NCBI GenBank assembly: GCA_039934635.1 | Contig: JBDTLT010000021.1 | Coordinates: 1-43,624 of the forward strand | Length of the DNA: 43,624 nucleotides | Reading direction: 5' to 3' | Source: DATLFA01 sp039934635 | GTDB lineage: Bacteria > Actinomycetota > Acidimicrobiia > Acidimicrobiales > WLNW01 | Part shown: positions 17,253 through 25,920 of the stretch, piece after piece | Numbering within the stretch: the stretch's first letter is position 1 | Layout: every line of letters starts with the position of its first letter | Position numbers and translations under genes: made by a program | Notes under the pieces: generated by a model | Databases searched by the model: none | Told to the model about the DNA's origin: nothing | Seen by the model: the letters and a program-made list of their open reading frames with translations, nothing else

Positions 17253-19258
17253 GGCGTCACCACTCCCGTCGCGCCACGGATAGAGAGCGCGGCGCGGTCC
17301 TGTTCTTGGTCGCACTGTGCCTGGTTCCACTCTTGATCATCGCCGCGATCGTGGTCGACCTCGGCCAGATGCGGGCGACCCGTCGCTCCAGTCAATCGTC
17401 CGCGGACCTCGCGGCTCTTGCGGCGGGCTACTACCTCTCGGGCCACGGCTCGTCGAGTGCCGTGGCGGATCCCCGCGCCGCGTGCACCGCGGCGGTGAAT
17501 TCGTTGCGATCGAACATCGGCGACCTCCCATCCGCTATGGCGCTCGACTGCACGTTGTTCCCAGCCACCGTGAGTTCTTGCACGGTCGCGTCGCAAACCA
17601 TCGCCGCGACCGGCGCGACGCCATATCAGATCTCCATTCAGTGGCCGGTACCGAATTCGGTGCTCAGCGACACCCGTTTCAGCGGCGGCACCGGCGCAAA
17701 TGATGGCACGTCGGCGTGCGAGCGAATGAAGGTCAACGTGCGGCGCACGAACGCCGCGATCTTCGCGGGAATGGTCGGCATCACGTCGTCCAACGCGGGG
17801 GCCAGCTCGGTGGTGCGGGGCTCGACGAGCACTACCGGCAGCGGTGTCGCGGCGTTGTTGTTGTTGGAGCGAGTCGGGTGCGGCGTGCTCTACACGTCCG
17901 GCGGCGGCAGCCAGGGCGCCGGTGTCGTCGTGCAATCCGCCGGCGCGTCGAATCCCGGAGTCATACAAGCCGACAGCGCCGGCGTCGTCGGCGCGTCAGT
18001 GTCCGCGAGCGGGCCGGTCAGCTGCACCACCAACCAGAACGCCAGCGGTTACGTCGTCTACGGCACCGCACTGCCGGCTGCCGGTGGCGGCGGACCGAGC
18101 ATCACCGCCCAGAACAGTTCCGATGGCACGGTCGGGATCATCGGAATCCGAGGACTGGCAACCGGCGGGCGAGGCGGCGCGGTCGCCGTCACCGGCATCG
18201 CGCCGGCCGCGACCGCAGGCGGCGTCATGTCGAGAACCCCCGCCGATACCAAATACAACACACCGGTTGCCAGCGGCGGCAACGCGCAGATCACCACTCT
18301 CCACGCCGCCGCATATGCCCGCACGGTCGGCGCCGCGCCGGTCGGTTACCGCGTCCTCAACGGCAGCGCCTGCAGCGGACTGAAGACGGCGTCGACACCG
18401 GTGACGCAGCAGCTCGTCTACGTCAACTGCGCCAATTTCCAACCGGACACCGCGGTGTTTCCCAATGCGACCGACGTGATCTTCACCGGGAAAGTATCGG
18501 TGGCCAACAACAAACTGCTGTCCCTTCCGAACGTACAACGGGTTGACGTTCGCGGGTGCACGTCGGGCTGCTCGGGCGGCGGCGACTACGCCATCAGCAT
18601 CGCCGGCGAGCTACGGGTCAACACCGGCGGCACCGGCCTCACCGCGCCCGCGTGTTCCACACGCGCCGGACCAGGCTCCGGCGGCGCCACCACTAACTGG
18701 GCCCGCATCGCGACCTTCGGGAGCAAATTCGCAGTGACCGGCACCGTACGGCTGTGTCAGACGGCCCTGTACCTCGGCCAAAACCAGTCGACCTACACCC
18801 GCCGCGCACAAACCGCGACCAACACTTCGCCCGAAAACTATCCCGCCATCGCCGCCTGCACCGCCAGCTTGCCCTGCCCGTCCGACAACGGCGGCCCCGC
18901 CGGCATCGACATGACCGGCGGCAGTGCCACCGCTGACTGGACCGCACCGAACCAACTCGCGGCTCAGCCCACGACCGCGCAGCTCGCCACCTACCCGTTC
19001 GAAGACCTCGCGCTGTGGAGCGAATCGAGCCAACCCTCGACCGTGAAAGGACAGGGCTCCAACCGCACCGAAGGCGTCTTCCTCACACCGAACTCATCGA
19101 TGACCTTCAGTGGCCAAGGCACACAGAGCGTGCCGCTCAACGCCCAATTCATCTCCAGGACGCTCAACATCTCCGGCCAAGGCACACTCAACCTCAAGCC
19201 AAATCCCGCAGACGCCATCATCGTTCCGATCGCCGGCAACCTTTCCCTCATCCGCTGA
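17249..19258 (+). CDS. Large TadG-like surface protein (module 1)
   Basis: A 669-residue protein. The N-terminus is a TadG-type segment: RGAVLFLVALCLVPLLIIAAIVVD, then QMRATRRSSQSSADLAALAAG. The remainder is a large Gly/Ala/Thr-rich outer region with many paired Cys, of likely beta-structure. Its last 90 residues (about 18991-19255) have a pattern shared with the protein at 21229: LALWSE, EGVFLTP, NAQFIS, SGQGTL and a terminal LIR. Typical TadG proteins often carry von Willebrand A domains; I see no MIDAS motif here. It is coupled to TadE by ATGA. An adhesive or capping role at the cell surface is inferred. Confidence 0.8.
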   Translation: MRRHHSRRATDRERGAVLFLVALCLVPLLIIAAIVVDLGQMRATRRSSQSSADLAALAAGYYLSGHGSSSAVADPRAACTAAVNSLRSNIGDLPSAMALDCTLFPATVSSCTVASQTIAATGATPYQISIQWPVPNSVLSDTRFSGGTGANDGTSACERMKVNVRRTNAAIFAGMVGITSSNAGASSVVRGSTSTTGSGVAALLLLERVGCGVLYTSGGGSQGAGVVVQSAGASNPGVIQADSAGVVGASVSASGPVSCTTNQNASGYVVYGTALPAAGGGGPSITAQNSSDGTVGIIGIRGLATGGRGGAVAVTGIAPAATAGGVMSRTPADTKYNTPVASGGNAQITTLHAAAYARTVGAAPVGYRVLNGSACSGLKTASTPVTQQLVYVNCANFQPDTAVFPNATDVIFTGKVSVANNKLLSLPNVQRVDVRGCTSGCSGGGDYAISIAGELRVNTGGTGLTAPACSTRAGPGSGGATTNWARIATFGSKFAVTGTVRLCQTALYLGQNQSTYTRRAQTATNTSPENYPAIAACTASLPCPSDNGGPAGIDMTGGSATADWTAPNQLAAQPTTAQLATYPFEDLALWSESSQPSTVKGQGSNRTEGVFLTPNSSMTFSGQGTQSVPLNAQFISRTLNISGQGTLNLKPNPADAIIVPIAGNLSLIR

Positions 19259-19281
19259 GTCGGCGATCCGGGCGCGATGCC

Positions 19282-19620
19282 TCAGTCGGTCTCAGCCATT
19301 CGTGTGAGGTCGAGGACAAGGTCCATCAGCGGGGCATCGAGTTCGAAGAATTGCACGGCGTAGTACGCGAAGGGCGGTTCGGTCGAGCGGTCGATGCGTC
19401 GGATCTCGACCACTCCTCGGCCGCGGCCGACAATGATGTCGACAAATGTCCCGATGCTGAATGCGTCATCGTGGCGGGCCCGAATGCCTGCGCCGCGCAG
19501 GGAAAGGTCGACCATCGTCGCACGCTGGAGCCGCCGCGCCCACTGCCCCTGTACGCGCCAGCGAATCCCAACCGTCACGGAGTGTCGCTGAGAGTTACGA
19601 CGCTCTGGTTCAGCTTTCAC
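19282..19620 (-). CDS. PilZ domain protein
   Basis: A 112-residue single-domain PilZ protein. Both c-di-GMP-binding motifs are intact: RNSQR (RxxxR) at 8-12 and DLSLRG (DxSxxG) near 38-43. The later beta-barrel includes VVEIRRI and YYAVQFFELD. Such proteins bind cyclic di-GMP and act on a partner. It converges on the TadG gene with 23 bp between, in the same place as the PilZ-bearing transferase relative to the second TadG, so a link to TadE/TadG function is inferred. Confidence 0.88.
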   Translation of the reverse strand: MKAEPERRNSQRHSVTVGIRWRVQGQWARRLQRATMVDLSLRGAGIRARHDDAFSIGTFVDIIVGRGRGVVEIRRIDRSTEPPFAYYAVQFFELDAPLMDLVLDLTRMAETD

Positions 19621-19716
19621 GGTTGGATCGTCGGCATGGCACGGATGAACTTGAGGCTCCCGCCGAACGCTGATGTGGAGGAGCGGTTGGGGCGCTCATC
19701 CGGCACCGGCAATGGA

Positions 19717-20541
19717 TTACCTCTTCGGCACCAACGTGTTGATGACGCGACTGAAGATCTGCGAGTTGCGCTCCGACTGCGGTCCGACGATCTCGATTAC
19801 CAAGAGCGTCGGGCCGATGACGATGGCGCGCAGGCGCGCCGCCGACCCTTCGGCAATGACCGTGAGATCGTAGGCATCGCCCCACCGGTCTTTGTTCGGC
19901 TTGATACGACTGCCCGCGTCCTTGTCGCCGAGGTCGGCTGCTCTCGTCTTCAAGAGATCGATGGCGGCCGCGCCCGCACCGCGCATTCCGTAGTCGCCGC
20001 GGTACGCGGTTACCGCGACCGTCGCTCCGGGCACCGCGGCGGTGGTGCGGGTTCCTCGGCCGATGTCGCTATTGGTCGAGGAGCTGACCGGAACGCCCGG
20101 AAGTTCGACCGTCGACCCGCCGTCGAACACCACACTGCGCCACGGGAGGTCCTTTGACGGGGTATTGGGACTCAGTTCGCCGCCGCCCCCGCCACGAAGA
20201 ACGAAGTAGCCGGCGGCGACGGCCACGATTGCGATCAAACCGAGGATGCGAACCGGCGCTCGGCGGGCAGGACCCTGGACACGGCGCCCCTTCACCGCCA
20301 TCTGCGCTTGAAGCCACGCAAACTCCGACTGCTTCTCCGCCGCAGAGGCTTGCTGCGTCTCTCGGAAGACCGCCATCGACGGCATCTGTCCCGCGACGCT
20401 GCGGGCTATCTCGTCGTCGATCGTCGGCGTCGGCCCGTCCGCCGATTCGGGCGTCGCGAAGGGGCGGCAACGAACGCATTGCCCGATCTCGGCGAGAATG
20501 GGCCACGCACACGTCGGACACACGGCAAGAGTGCGGTTCAC
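19717..20541 (-). CDS. Zinc-ribbon membrane protein of unknown function
   Basis: A 274-residue protein. Residues 8-25 form a zinc ribbon (CPTCAWPILAEIGQCVRC, two CxxC pairs). A charged linker follows, then one membrane helix (about 97-114), a Gly run and an outer domain of about 150 residues. The outer part (VELPGVPV then AYRGDYGM and TLLVIEIVGP) resembles small lipoprotein-like alpha/beta domains, but I cannot name a family. It ends 97 bp before the PilZ gene on the same strand and starts divergently from the second TadE gene. Confidence 0.65.
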   Translation of the reverse strand: MNRTLAVCPTCAWPILAEIGQCVRCRPFATPESADGPTPTIDDEIARSVAGQMPSMAVFRETQQASAAEKQSEFAWLQAQMAVKGRRVQGPARRAPVRILGLIAIVAVAAGYFVLRGGGGGELSPNTPSKDLPWRSVVFDGGSTVELPGVPVSSSTNSDIGRGTRTTAAVPGATVAVTAYRGDYGMRGAGAAAIDLLKTRAADLGDKDAGSRIKPNKDRWGDAYDLTVIAEGSAARLRAIVIGPTLLVIEIVGPQSERNSQIFSRVINTLVPKR

Positions 20542-20686
20542 GCTCCGCGTATCGTCGCGCTCGCGGCGGAACTTGATCGAAATATCGGCGGTCGGGTTCG
20601 ACGCAACGATGCGTCGATGGAACTCTGAAATGGCCGTAACGGCTCACGCGTCCGTGACGATCCCTACCAATAGGAACTAGGCCGAA

Positions 20687-21232
20687 ATGGCCAGCAATAC
20701 GCCCACCAAGGGAGAGCAGACGCGCATGCGCATCGCCCCGAGAATCTGCCGCAACGACAGAGGCGCAGCCATCGTGGAGTTCGCGTTGATCCTGCCACTG
20801 TTGTCGATGATGGCACTCGGGATGCTCACCGGTGGCATCGCCCTCGATCGCAAGCAGGACATCAACAACGCAGCACGCGAGGCGGCGCGTTTTGGCGCGA
20901 CCGTCGCTGAGCATCAATGCGACGACACATCGAAGTGCGACGGTCTCACATGGGCGCAGTTGGTGAGGGCGCTGGCGGTACAGCGATCGAACGGCGCCGT
21001 CGTGTCAGCCAACGTGTGCGTGGCACTCGTCTCCGGTCCAGGGTGGGCCCCCGTTGCGGTCGGCAGTAGCCACACCACGGCGGGCGGCGTCAACCCCTGT
21101 TATGTCGACAACAGTTCGGATACGGATCCACGCGTTCAGGTCTCGGTGTCACGTACCGACCGAATGGAAGCCGTTCTGTTCACGATGAATCTCAACCTGA
21201 ACTCCAAGGCCACCGCGCGGTTCGAAACATGA
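20687..21232 (+). CDS. TadE-like pilus-assembly protein (module 2)
   Basis: A 181-residue protein, paralogous to the one at 16701. RGAAIVEFALILPLLSMMALGML is the TadE segment, followed by AAREAARFGATV and a Cys-bearing outer domain (HQCDDTSKCDG, then ANVCVALVSG). ATG 20687 is used; an internal ATG at 20726 is the alternative, and each has only a distant purine-rich site. The stop overlaps the next start as ATGA (21229-21232), exactly as in module 1. Confidence 0.85.
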   Translation: MASNTPTKGEQTRMRIAPRICRNDRGAAIVEFALILPLLSMMALGMLTGGIALDRKQDINNAAREAARFGATVAEHQCDDTSKCDGLTWAQLVRALAVQRSNGAVVSANVCVALVSGPGWAPVAVGSSHTTAGGVNPCYVDNSSDTDPRVQVSVSRTDRMEAVLFTMNLNLNSKATARFET

Positions 21233-22995
21233 GACGTAGCAGTTCACCGATTCGACGCGACGCGCGGCAGCGCGGCCAACGCGGCGCGGTGATGGTCTTG
21301 TTCGCGATGTTGCAACTCGCGCTACTGACCGTGGCTGCGCTGGTCATCGACATCGGCTCCGTACGGGCATCGGCACGACGCAATCAATCGATCGCGGATC
21401 TGTCGGTGCTGGCGGCCGGCAACAAGTTGTCGCAAGGCGACTACACCGGCGCGTGCGTGGCGTTGATCACGACCCTCAACGTCAACGCGGCGGGGATGAG
21501 CGCAATCAATGCGAGCGACTTCTGCGCGCAGGCCGGCAACGACGTCTCGAAGACGCAATGCAGCTTGCCGGGCACGGGCATCACCCAAGCAAAGCCCAAG
21601 GTCACCGTCGGCGGCTACACGATCGAGGTGCATTTCCCGGTGCCGTCGAGCGAGATCTGGAACGTGCACTACGGCGTCGGGCTCAACGACGGGCAACTTT
21701 GCCAGCGGATGCGATTGCTCGTCACGACCAAAGAGCCGGTCTTCTTCGGGGGCGTTGTTGGGTCCAAGGGTCACTTCGTGACCCGCACTGCCACGGTGCG
21801 CGCCAAGACCGACGCCCGCGAACGAATACCCGCACTCTGGCTGTTGGACCCCTACGGATGCGGCGTGCTGTCGGCGTCCGGCGGCAGCCAGGTGATCGTG
21901 GGCCTCACCTCACCGCCCAATCCAAAGGTCGTTCCCGGCATCATCAAACTCGACTCCGACGGCAGCGCCTGCTCGAGCAACCAAGAGACCATCTCGTCGA
22001 CGGGGACGAACACGTTGATACAGGCGGTGCCCAGCTCCGGCACTGCCAAAGGCGTCATCTCACTGTTCGGTCTGCCCCCCGGAGCCACGACGTGTGTCGA
22101 TCCCATCTGCGACGCGGCAGACGTCGCGGGCGGTCGCCTCGGCCCACAACCGCAGGGATCGACCGAGCGAGCAACTCGGGCTCCCGTCGACTGGCGCTAC
22201 AACTGCAAGGCCTCGTATCCCAGCTATCACGGCCTCGCGATGGAGCCGTGCTCCGCCACCACGCCCAAGTATCTCGACAACCTCCGCACTGCGGTCGGCA
22301 CGTCGGGCAACCCGAGCGCCTCGACTTTCCAGCGCTGGACGACCGGGCACAGCTGCAATCCATCGGGAACCGTCACGGTCACCGGGAACTGGTGGGTCGA
22401 TTGTCCGAGCGGGCTCAGTGTCGGCAACGGCACCACGCTCACTTTCGCCGACGGCAACGTCATCATGGACAACGGCCTGTCGATGACCGGCGGCGTACTC
22501 AACGTCAATACCGCCAACGGCACTTCATCGCTTCCGAGTGCCTGCGTGGCGCCGACGGTGATCACGCCCTGCATCGACAAGAGCAGCCAGAACGCCGCGT
22601 TCCTCTACGCCCGTAGTGGCAACTGGGATATCACCGGGGGCACCATCAACCTCAACCGCACGATGGTTTACCAATCGAGCGGCTACGTCAAAGTCGCATC
22701 GGCGACGCCCAACTGGACCGCCCCCACCGAAGGGCCGTTCGCGCAACTCTCTTTGTGGTCGGAGAAATCGAGCAACAAGTTCACCATCAACGGCGGTGCG
22801 GGCGTCAGCCTCGAAGGCATCTTCTTCACGCCCGAAGCCGACCCGCTGTCGCTGAGCGGCAGTGGCAACTGGGGTCAACTGCACGCCCAGTTCATCTCTT
22901 ACCGCGTCGCGGTCAGCGGCGGTGGCACACTCACGATGTCACCCGACGAGAGCATGATCAGCCTCCCACCCACGAGCAACGCTCTGATCCGCTGA
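21229..22995 (+). CDS. Large TadG-like surface protein (module 2)
   Basis: A 588-residue paralogue of the protein at 17249. The N-terminal segment is RGAVMVLFAMLQLALLTVAALVID, followed by SVRASARRNQSIADLSVLAAG. A shared inner block is GCGVLSASGGSQV (module 1 has GCGVLYTSGGGSQ). The C-terminal module (about 22735-22992) again runs LSLWSE, EGIFFTP, HAQFIS, SGGGTL and a terminal LIR. The middle differs, so the pair has diverged in its exposed part while keeping both ends. It is followed convergently by a PilZ-bearing glycosyltransferase. Confidence 0.8.
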   Translation: MRRSSSPIRRDARQRGQRGAVMVLFAMLQLALLTVAALVIDIGSVRASARRNQSIADLSVLAAGNKLSQGDYTGACVALITTLNVNAAGMSAINASDFCAQAGNDVSKTQCSLPGTGITQAKPKVTVGGYTIEVHFPVPSSEIWNVHYGVGLNDGQLCQRMRLLVTTKEPVFFGGVVGSKGHFVTRTATVRAKTDARERIPALWLLDPYGCGVLSASGGSQVIVGLTSPPNPKVVPGIIKLDSDGSACSSNQETISSTGTNTLIQAVPSSGTAKGVISLFGLPPGATTCVDPICDAADVAGGRLGPQPQGSTERATRAPVDWRYNCKASYPSYHGLAMEPCSATTPKYLDNLRTAVGTSGNPSASTFQRWTTGHSCNPSGTVTVTGNWWVDCPSGLSVGNGTTLTFADGNVIMDNGLSMTGGVLNVNTANGTSSLPSACVAPTVITPCIDKSSQNAAFLYARSGNWDITGGTINLNRTMVYQSSGYVKVASATPNWTAPTEGPFAQLSLWSEKSSNKFTINGGAGVSLEGIFFTPEADPLSLSGSGNWGQLHAQFISYRVAVSGGGTLTMSPDESMISLPPTSNALIR

Positions 22996-23011
22996 AGCGG
23001 TCGGGTGTCGA

Positions 23012-24943
23012 TCAGGCAGGGATCGTCGACGCTACGGCGGGAACACCGAGCGGAAGCCCGGTCTCAGCCCCGCTCGGCGTGTGGAACATCCACAACGCCA
23101 TCTCTCGATATGCAGCCCAGTCGCCGACGTCGGCTTGCACGGACGCCAGCTCGAATTCGGTCGATGTCGATGCGATCCGGACCATCTCCATCTTGATCGG
23201 GCGCGCTCCGGGAAGCTCGAATTCGACGAGGCCGATCCGCGGCAACGAGCCGCGCGCAAAACGCACGGATGCACCACCGACCGAGATGTCGACCAATTCT
23301 CCCGCGACGTGGTCGACACGGATGGGACAGTGGATGGCGATGCGGTGGGCGTTACGCCGCGAGGTCGCGTACTCGGCCGCACGTATGCGCAACGTGCCCG
23401 AGACCAACACGACGCCGGCCAACGCCAGCCAGACACCTGACGCGACGGTCGAACTCGGGCTCGTACGCCACGGCACCCAACCCGCGGTGCCGGCGGCCGC
23501 GTAGATCAGGACCAGAATTACAGCACCGGCCAATACCCAGAGCACCGACGGCGCGCGGCCACGGACGCGCTCGTCGGCCCCGCCTTTTGGCGTGACCTCG
23601 AAGTCCAATGTCTTGCGCGACAGCAACCACCACAAGCACGCCATGCCGACCGGTACGCGGAAGATGCGCAATGCGAATGCCGTGCGCCAATGGATCTCGC
23701 GTCGCAGTAGCCGCTTTGCCCCCCACAAGCGCGCCGTGAACATGGCCACGAAGGCTGCCGCGAACACCGCTGGGCTCGCGGTCGACGTCTCCGCGCCCGA
23801 GGCCATCACTGCGATGGGGATGACGAATGCAACGAGCGTTGCGATCCCTTCGAGCCACCACAACGTCCCGTTCAGGTACTCGTGGAAGTCGCGCCACGAC
23901 ATCCATTTCTTTGCCGCCCAGAGACGCTCGTGCACCAAGATCTGCATCGCACCCATACCCCACCGCCGCCGTTGCAGGAGATATTGGTGGGGTGTCGCGG
24001 GAGCAAGCCCCAGCGCGAGTGTCTGATGGTGATACGCCGTCTTCCATCCGGCGCGGATCAATTTGAGCGTCGTGTGCATGTCCTCGGTGATGGTTTCGGT
24101 CGCGACGCCGCCAATTTCGCGCAACGCCTTGACGCGTAGGAGCGAGGTCGAACCACACCAGAACGGACCGGCGCCGGCATGCTGGCGCGCCGGCATCAAC
24201 ACGTTGAAGAAGAGACCTTGCTCACCGGTGAAGCCATCGTCGTCGAAGGCGCCTGCGTTGTAGAAGGACTGAGGTCCCTGCACGAGCGCAATGCGCTCGT
24301 CGGCGAACCATCCCAGCGTCGCGGTGAGGAACGTGGGCAGGGGCACATGATCGCAATCGAGAACGGCGATGATGTCGGCGCCGCCTACGCCCGCGGCTTC
24401 ATCGGCGGCCAGCACGTCCAACGCGTGGTTCAAGTTTCCGGCCTTGGCGTGATCATGGATCGGCCTGCTCACATACCGTGCGCCATAGGCAGCACACATG
24501 TCGGCGACCCAGGGGCGGTCTCCATCATCGAGCACCCACGTCTCGTGGTTGGGCGCGAGTGCGCACGCCGCCGCAACCGTCGGTGCGATCACCTGTAGCG
24601 GTTCGTTGTATGTGGGGATGAGAACCACAACTCGGGTTCCTGCGCTCAACGCCGTGTGCTCCGGTGCCCGGTGGCCGTCGATGTTCCACAGCGTGATCGC
24701 CTTGACGACCAATCCGATGAGCGGGAGGCCTTCGAATGTGACGAGCGCCAATGCGACCGAACGGTTCCAACCGCCGACCGGAAGTGTGTATGCGATGCGC
24801 CAAGTCAGGTAGCAAACCAACGCCGCCACCGAGACGACGCCGCCGATGTGGGCCAGTCGGCGTGAGCGATCGGGTTCGGCCGACGGCGCATGCAACAACG
24901 ACGCCCAGGCGGCTACTGGACTGCGGTTCCTATATTTCGACAT
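23012..24943 (-). CDS. Cellulose-synthase-like GT2 transferase with C-terminal PilZ
   Basis: A 643-residue membrane transferase with the BcsA layout. Two helices lie at about 33-52 and 62-84. The catalytic domain has TYNEP (111-115), DDGD (139-142), DCDH (196-199), FWCGSTS (261-267), TED (286-288) and QRRRW (324-328), that is, a full processive GT2 set. Further helices span about 365-512. The PilZ domain has RNAHR (530-534) and DISVGG (552-557), so activation by c-di-GMP is expected. No bcsB, bcsC or cellulase lies nearby, so the polymer may not be cellulose. ATG 24943 has no ribosome site; TTCACA and GATAGC lie 17 bp apart with the expected transcription start at the ATG, suggesting a leaderless mRNA. 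Confidence 0.92.
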   Translation of the reverse strand: MSKYRNRSPVAAWASLLHAPSAEPDRSRRLAHIGGVVSVAALVCYLTWRIAYTLPVGGWNRSVALALVTFEGLPLIGLVVKAITLWNIDGHRAPEHTALSAGTRVVVLIPTYNEPLQVIAPTVAAACALAPNHETWVLDDGDRPWVADMCAAYGARYVSRPIHDHAKAGNLNHALDVLAADEAAGVGGADIIAVLDCDHVPLPTFLTATLGWFADERIALVQGPQSFYNAGAFDDDGFTGEQGLFFNVLMPARQHAGAGPFWCGSTSLLRVKALREIGGVATETITEDMHTTLKLIRAGWKTAYHHQTLALGLAPATPHQYLLQRRRWGMGAMQILVHERLWAAKKWMSWRDFHEYLNGTLWWLEGIATLVAFVIPIAVMASGAETSTASPAVFAAAFVAMFTARLWGAKRLLRREIHWRTAFALRIFRVPVGMACLWWLLSRKTLDFEVTPKGGADERVRGRAPSVLWVLAGAVILVLIYAAAGTAGWVPWRTSPSSTVASGVWLALAGVVLVSGTLRIRAAEYATSRRNAHRIAIHCPIRVDHVAGELVDISVGGASVRFARGSLPRIGLVEFELPGARPIKMEMVRIASTSTEFELASVQADVGDWAAYREMALWMFHTPSGAETGLPLGVPAVASTIPA

Positions 24944-25051
24944 CTATAGCTATCGGCAGGGGGCAGTTAGTTGTGAAGCCGGTCCGCATTGGCGACGATC
25001 GGGTGTAACGGTCCACACGACGACGGCGATTATCGCGGTATCCAACCCACT

Positions 25052-25102
25052 GGGCCCGGCGCGACGTTCCTCCAACACCGTCGCGCTGGGCCCTTCTTTT
25101 CT
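25052..25102 (+). terminator. Intrinsic terminator in the leader of a PilZ gene
   Basis: A 15-bp stem (25052-25066 with 25079-25093, one G-U pair) around a 12-base loop is followed at once by TTCTTTTCT (25094-25102). It points along the plus strand, but the gene upstream is transcribed away from it. It can only end RNAs that begin between about 24950 and 25050, so it is an attenuator for the PilZ gene at 25129 or the end of a short independent RNA. Confidence 0.85.
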
Positions 25103-25128
25103 CACCCGTTCCCGAGAGAGCGATACAG

Positions 25129-25509
25129 ATGCCCGGCAACCGCCGCTTAGGCGAGCGAGTCGAAATCCTTCCCGTCGCCATCGCGTGGACGCCGGCGATC
25201 GCGAAGCAACGACCCGGTCGACGGGCGCAGCCACAGCCCGCGCGCCTCGTCGAGGTATCGATCTCGGGCGCACGCATCATGGCGCGGTCGCGTGCAGGCA
25301 TTGAAGTCGGGACGTGGATGACGCTCGACATCGAGAGCTATCACGCGTTGGTCGAGGTGCGGCGAATCGTCGAAGCCGACGATGGCACGGGGTTCACATT
25401 CGGTGTGTCCTTCGTACTGCTCGCCCCCGCTCTGCAACGCAAGATCGGTCGCACCGTCGCGCAGCGCCGCACTCGAGTCGGCTACAACGACCCTTCGCCG
25501 ACTTGGTAG
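25129..25509 (+). CDS. PilZ domain protein behind an attenuator
   Basis: A 126-residue protein. RLGER (6-10) fits the RxxxR motif and EVSISG (about 42-47) the DxSxxG motif, with Glu in place of Asp. The barrel continues with ALVEVRRIVEADDG and FTFGVSFVLL. Binding of c-di-GMP is likely but may be altered by the Glu. GAGAGAG lies 10 bases or so before the ATG. The gene starts 27 bp after a terminator-like hairpin and diverges from the GT2-PilZ gene. Confidence 0.8.
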   Translation: MPGNRRLGERVEILPVAIAWTPAIAKQRPGRRAQPQPARLVEVSISGARIMARSRAGIEVGTWMTLDIESYHALVEVRRIVEADDGTGFTFGVSFVLLAPALQRKIGRTVAQRRTRVGYNDPSPTW

Positions 25510-25534
25510 TCAACTTCGCGCACCACTCTATCGC

Positions 25535-25564
25535 TTGACAATATATCGGTTTGTGATAGATAGT
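25535..25564 (+). promoter_or_regulatory. Promoter of the PadR gene with overlapping inverted repeat
   Basis: TTGACA (25535-25540) is a perfect -35 box. GATAGT (25559-25564) is a plausible -10 box after 18 bp, which places the transcription start at or next to the ATG at 25572. TCTATC (25527-25532) and GATAGA (25555-25560) form a perfect inverted repeat spanning both boxes, a natural site for self-repression by PadR. Ribosome-site-like GGAGGA lies too close to the ATG to be typical. Confidence 0.65.
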
Positions 25565-25571
25565 GGAGGAC

Positions 25572-25919
25572 ATGGCCGCCTCCGACCCGCACGCGTTCCT
25601 CCCGTTGCCGCAAGCGCAGTTCCACGTGCTCGTGGCACTCACCGAGGGCGAGCGGCACGGGTACGCAATCATGCAGGCGGTCGAGTCTTCGTCGGACGGC
25701 GTCGTGCGTATGGGCCCCGCCACTTTGTACGGCACCCTCAAGCGGCTCGTCGACAGCGGGTTGGCCGAAGAGACGGCGCACCGCCCCGCCGACGACGACG
25801 AGCGTCGTCGCTACTACCGATTGACGGGTCTCGGTCGGCGAGTGTGCGCGGCCGAGGCCGACCGTCTCGCCGGACTCGTGCGCATCGCTCGCAAGAACCT
25901 GCGACCTGGGCTCGCGTGA
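25572..25919 (+). CDS. PadR-family transcriptional regulator
   Basis: A 115-residue winged-helix repressor. QFHVLVALTEGERHGYAIMQAVE is the PadR N-terminal helix set. VRMGPATLYGTLKRLVDSGLAEE is the recognition helix and wing, and RRYYRLTGLGRRV closes the domain. PadR-like regulators often control a neighbouring membrane or transport gene and respond to small ligands. The next gene, one base further on, encodes a membrane protein with a broken frame. ATG 25572 is preferred; GTG 25563 would add three residues. Confidence 0.93.
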   Translation: MAASDPHAFLPLPQAQFHVLVALTEGERHGYAIMQAVESSSDGVVRMGPATLYGTLKRLVDSGLAEETAHRPADDDERRRYYRLTGLGRRVCAAEADRLAGLVRIARKNLRPGLA

Positions 25920-25920
25920 C

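Noticed and set aside
16701..22995. A complete Tad/Flp pilus locus
   Set aside because: Only TadE- and TadG-like genes are present; there is no tadA, tadB, tadC, tadZ, rcpC or Flp pilin in the window.
23012..24943. Naming the GT2-PilZ gene bcsA
   Set aside because: The motifs fit processive GT2 enzymes, but without bcsB or other cellulose genes the polymer is not known.
24944..25051. Class I c-di-GMP riboswitch aptamer ahead of the attenuator
   Set aside because: I could not find the conserved internal-loop and tetraloop-receptor sequences by eye, so only the terminator is claimed.
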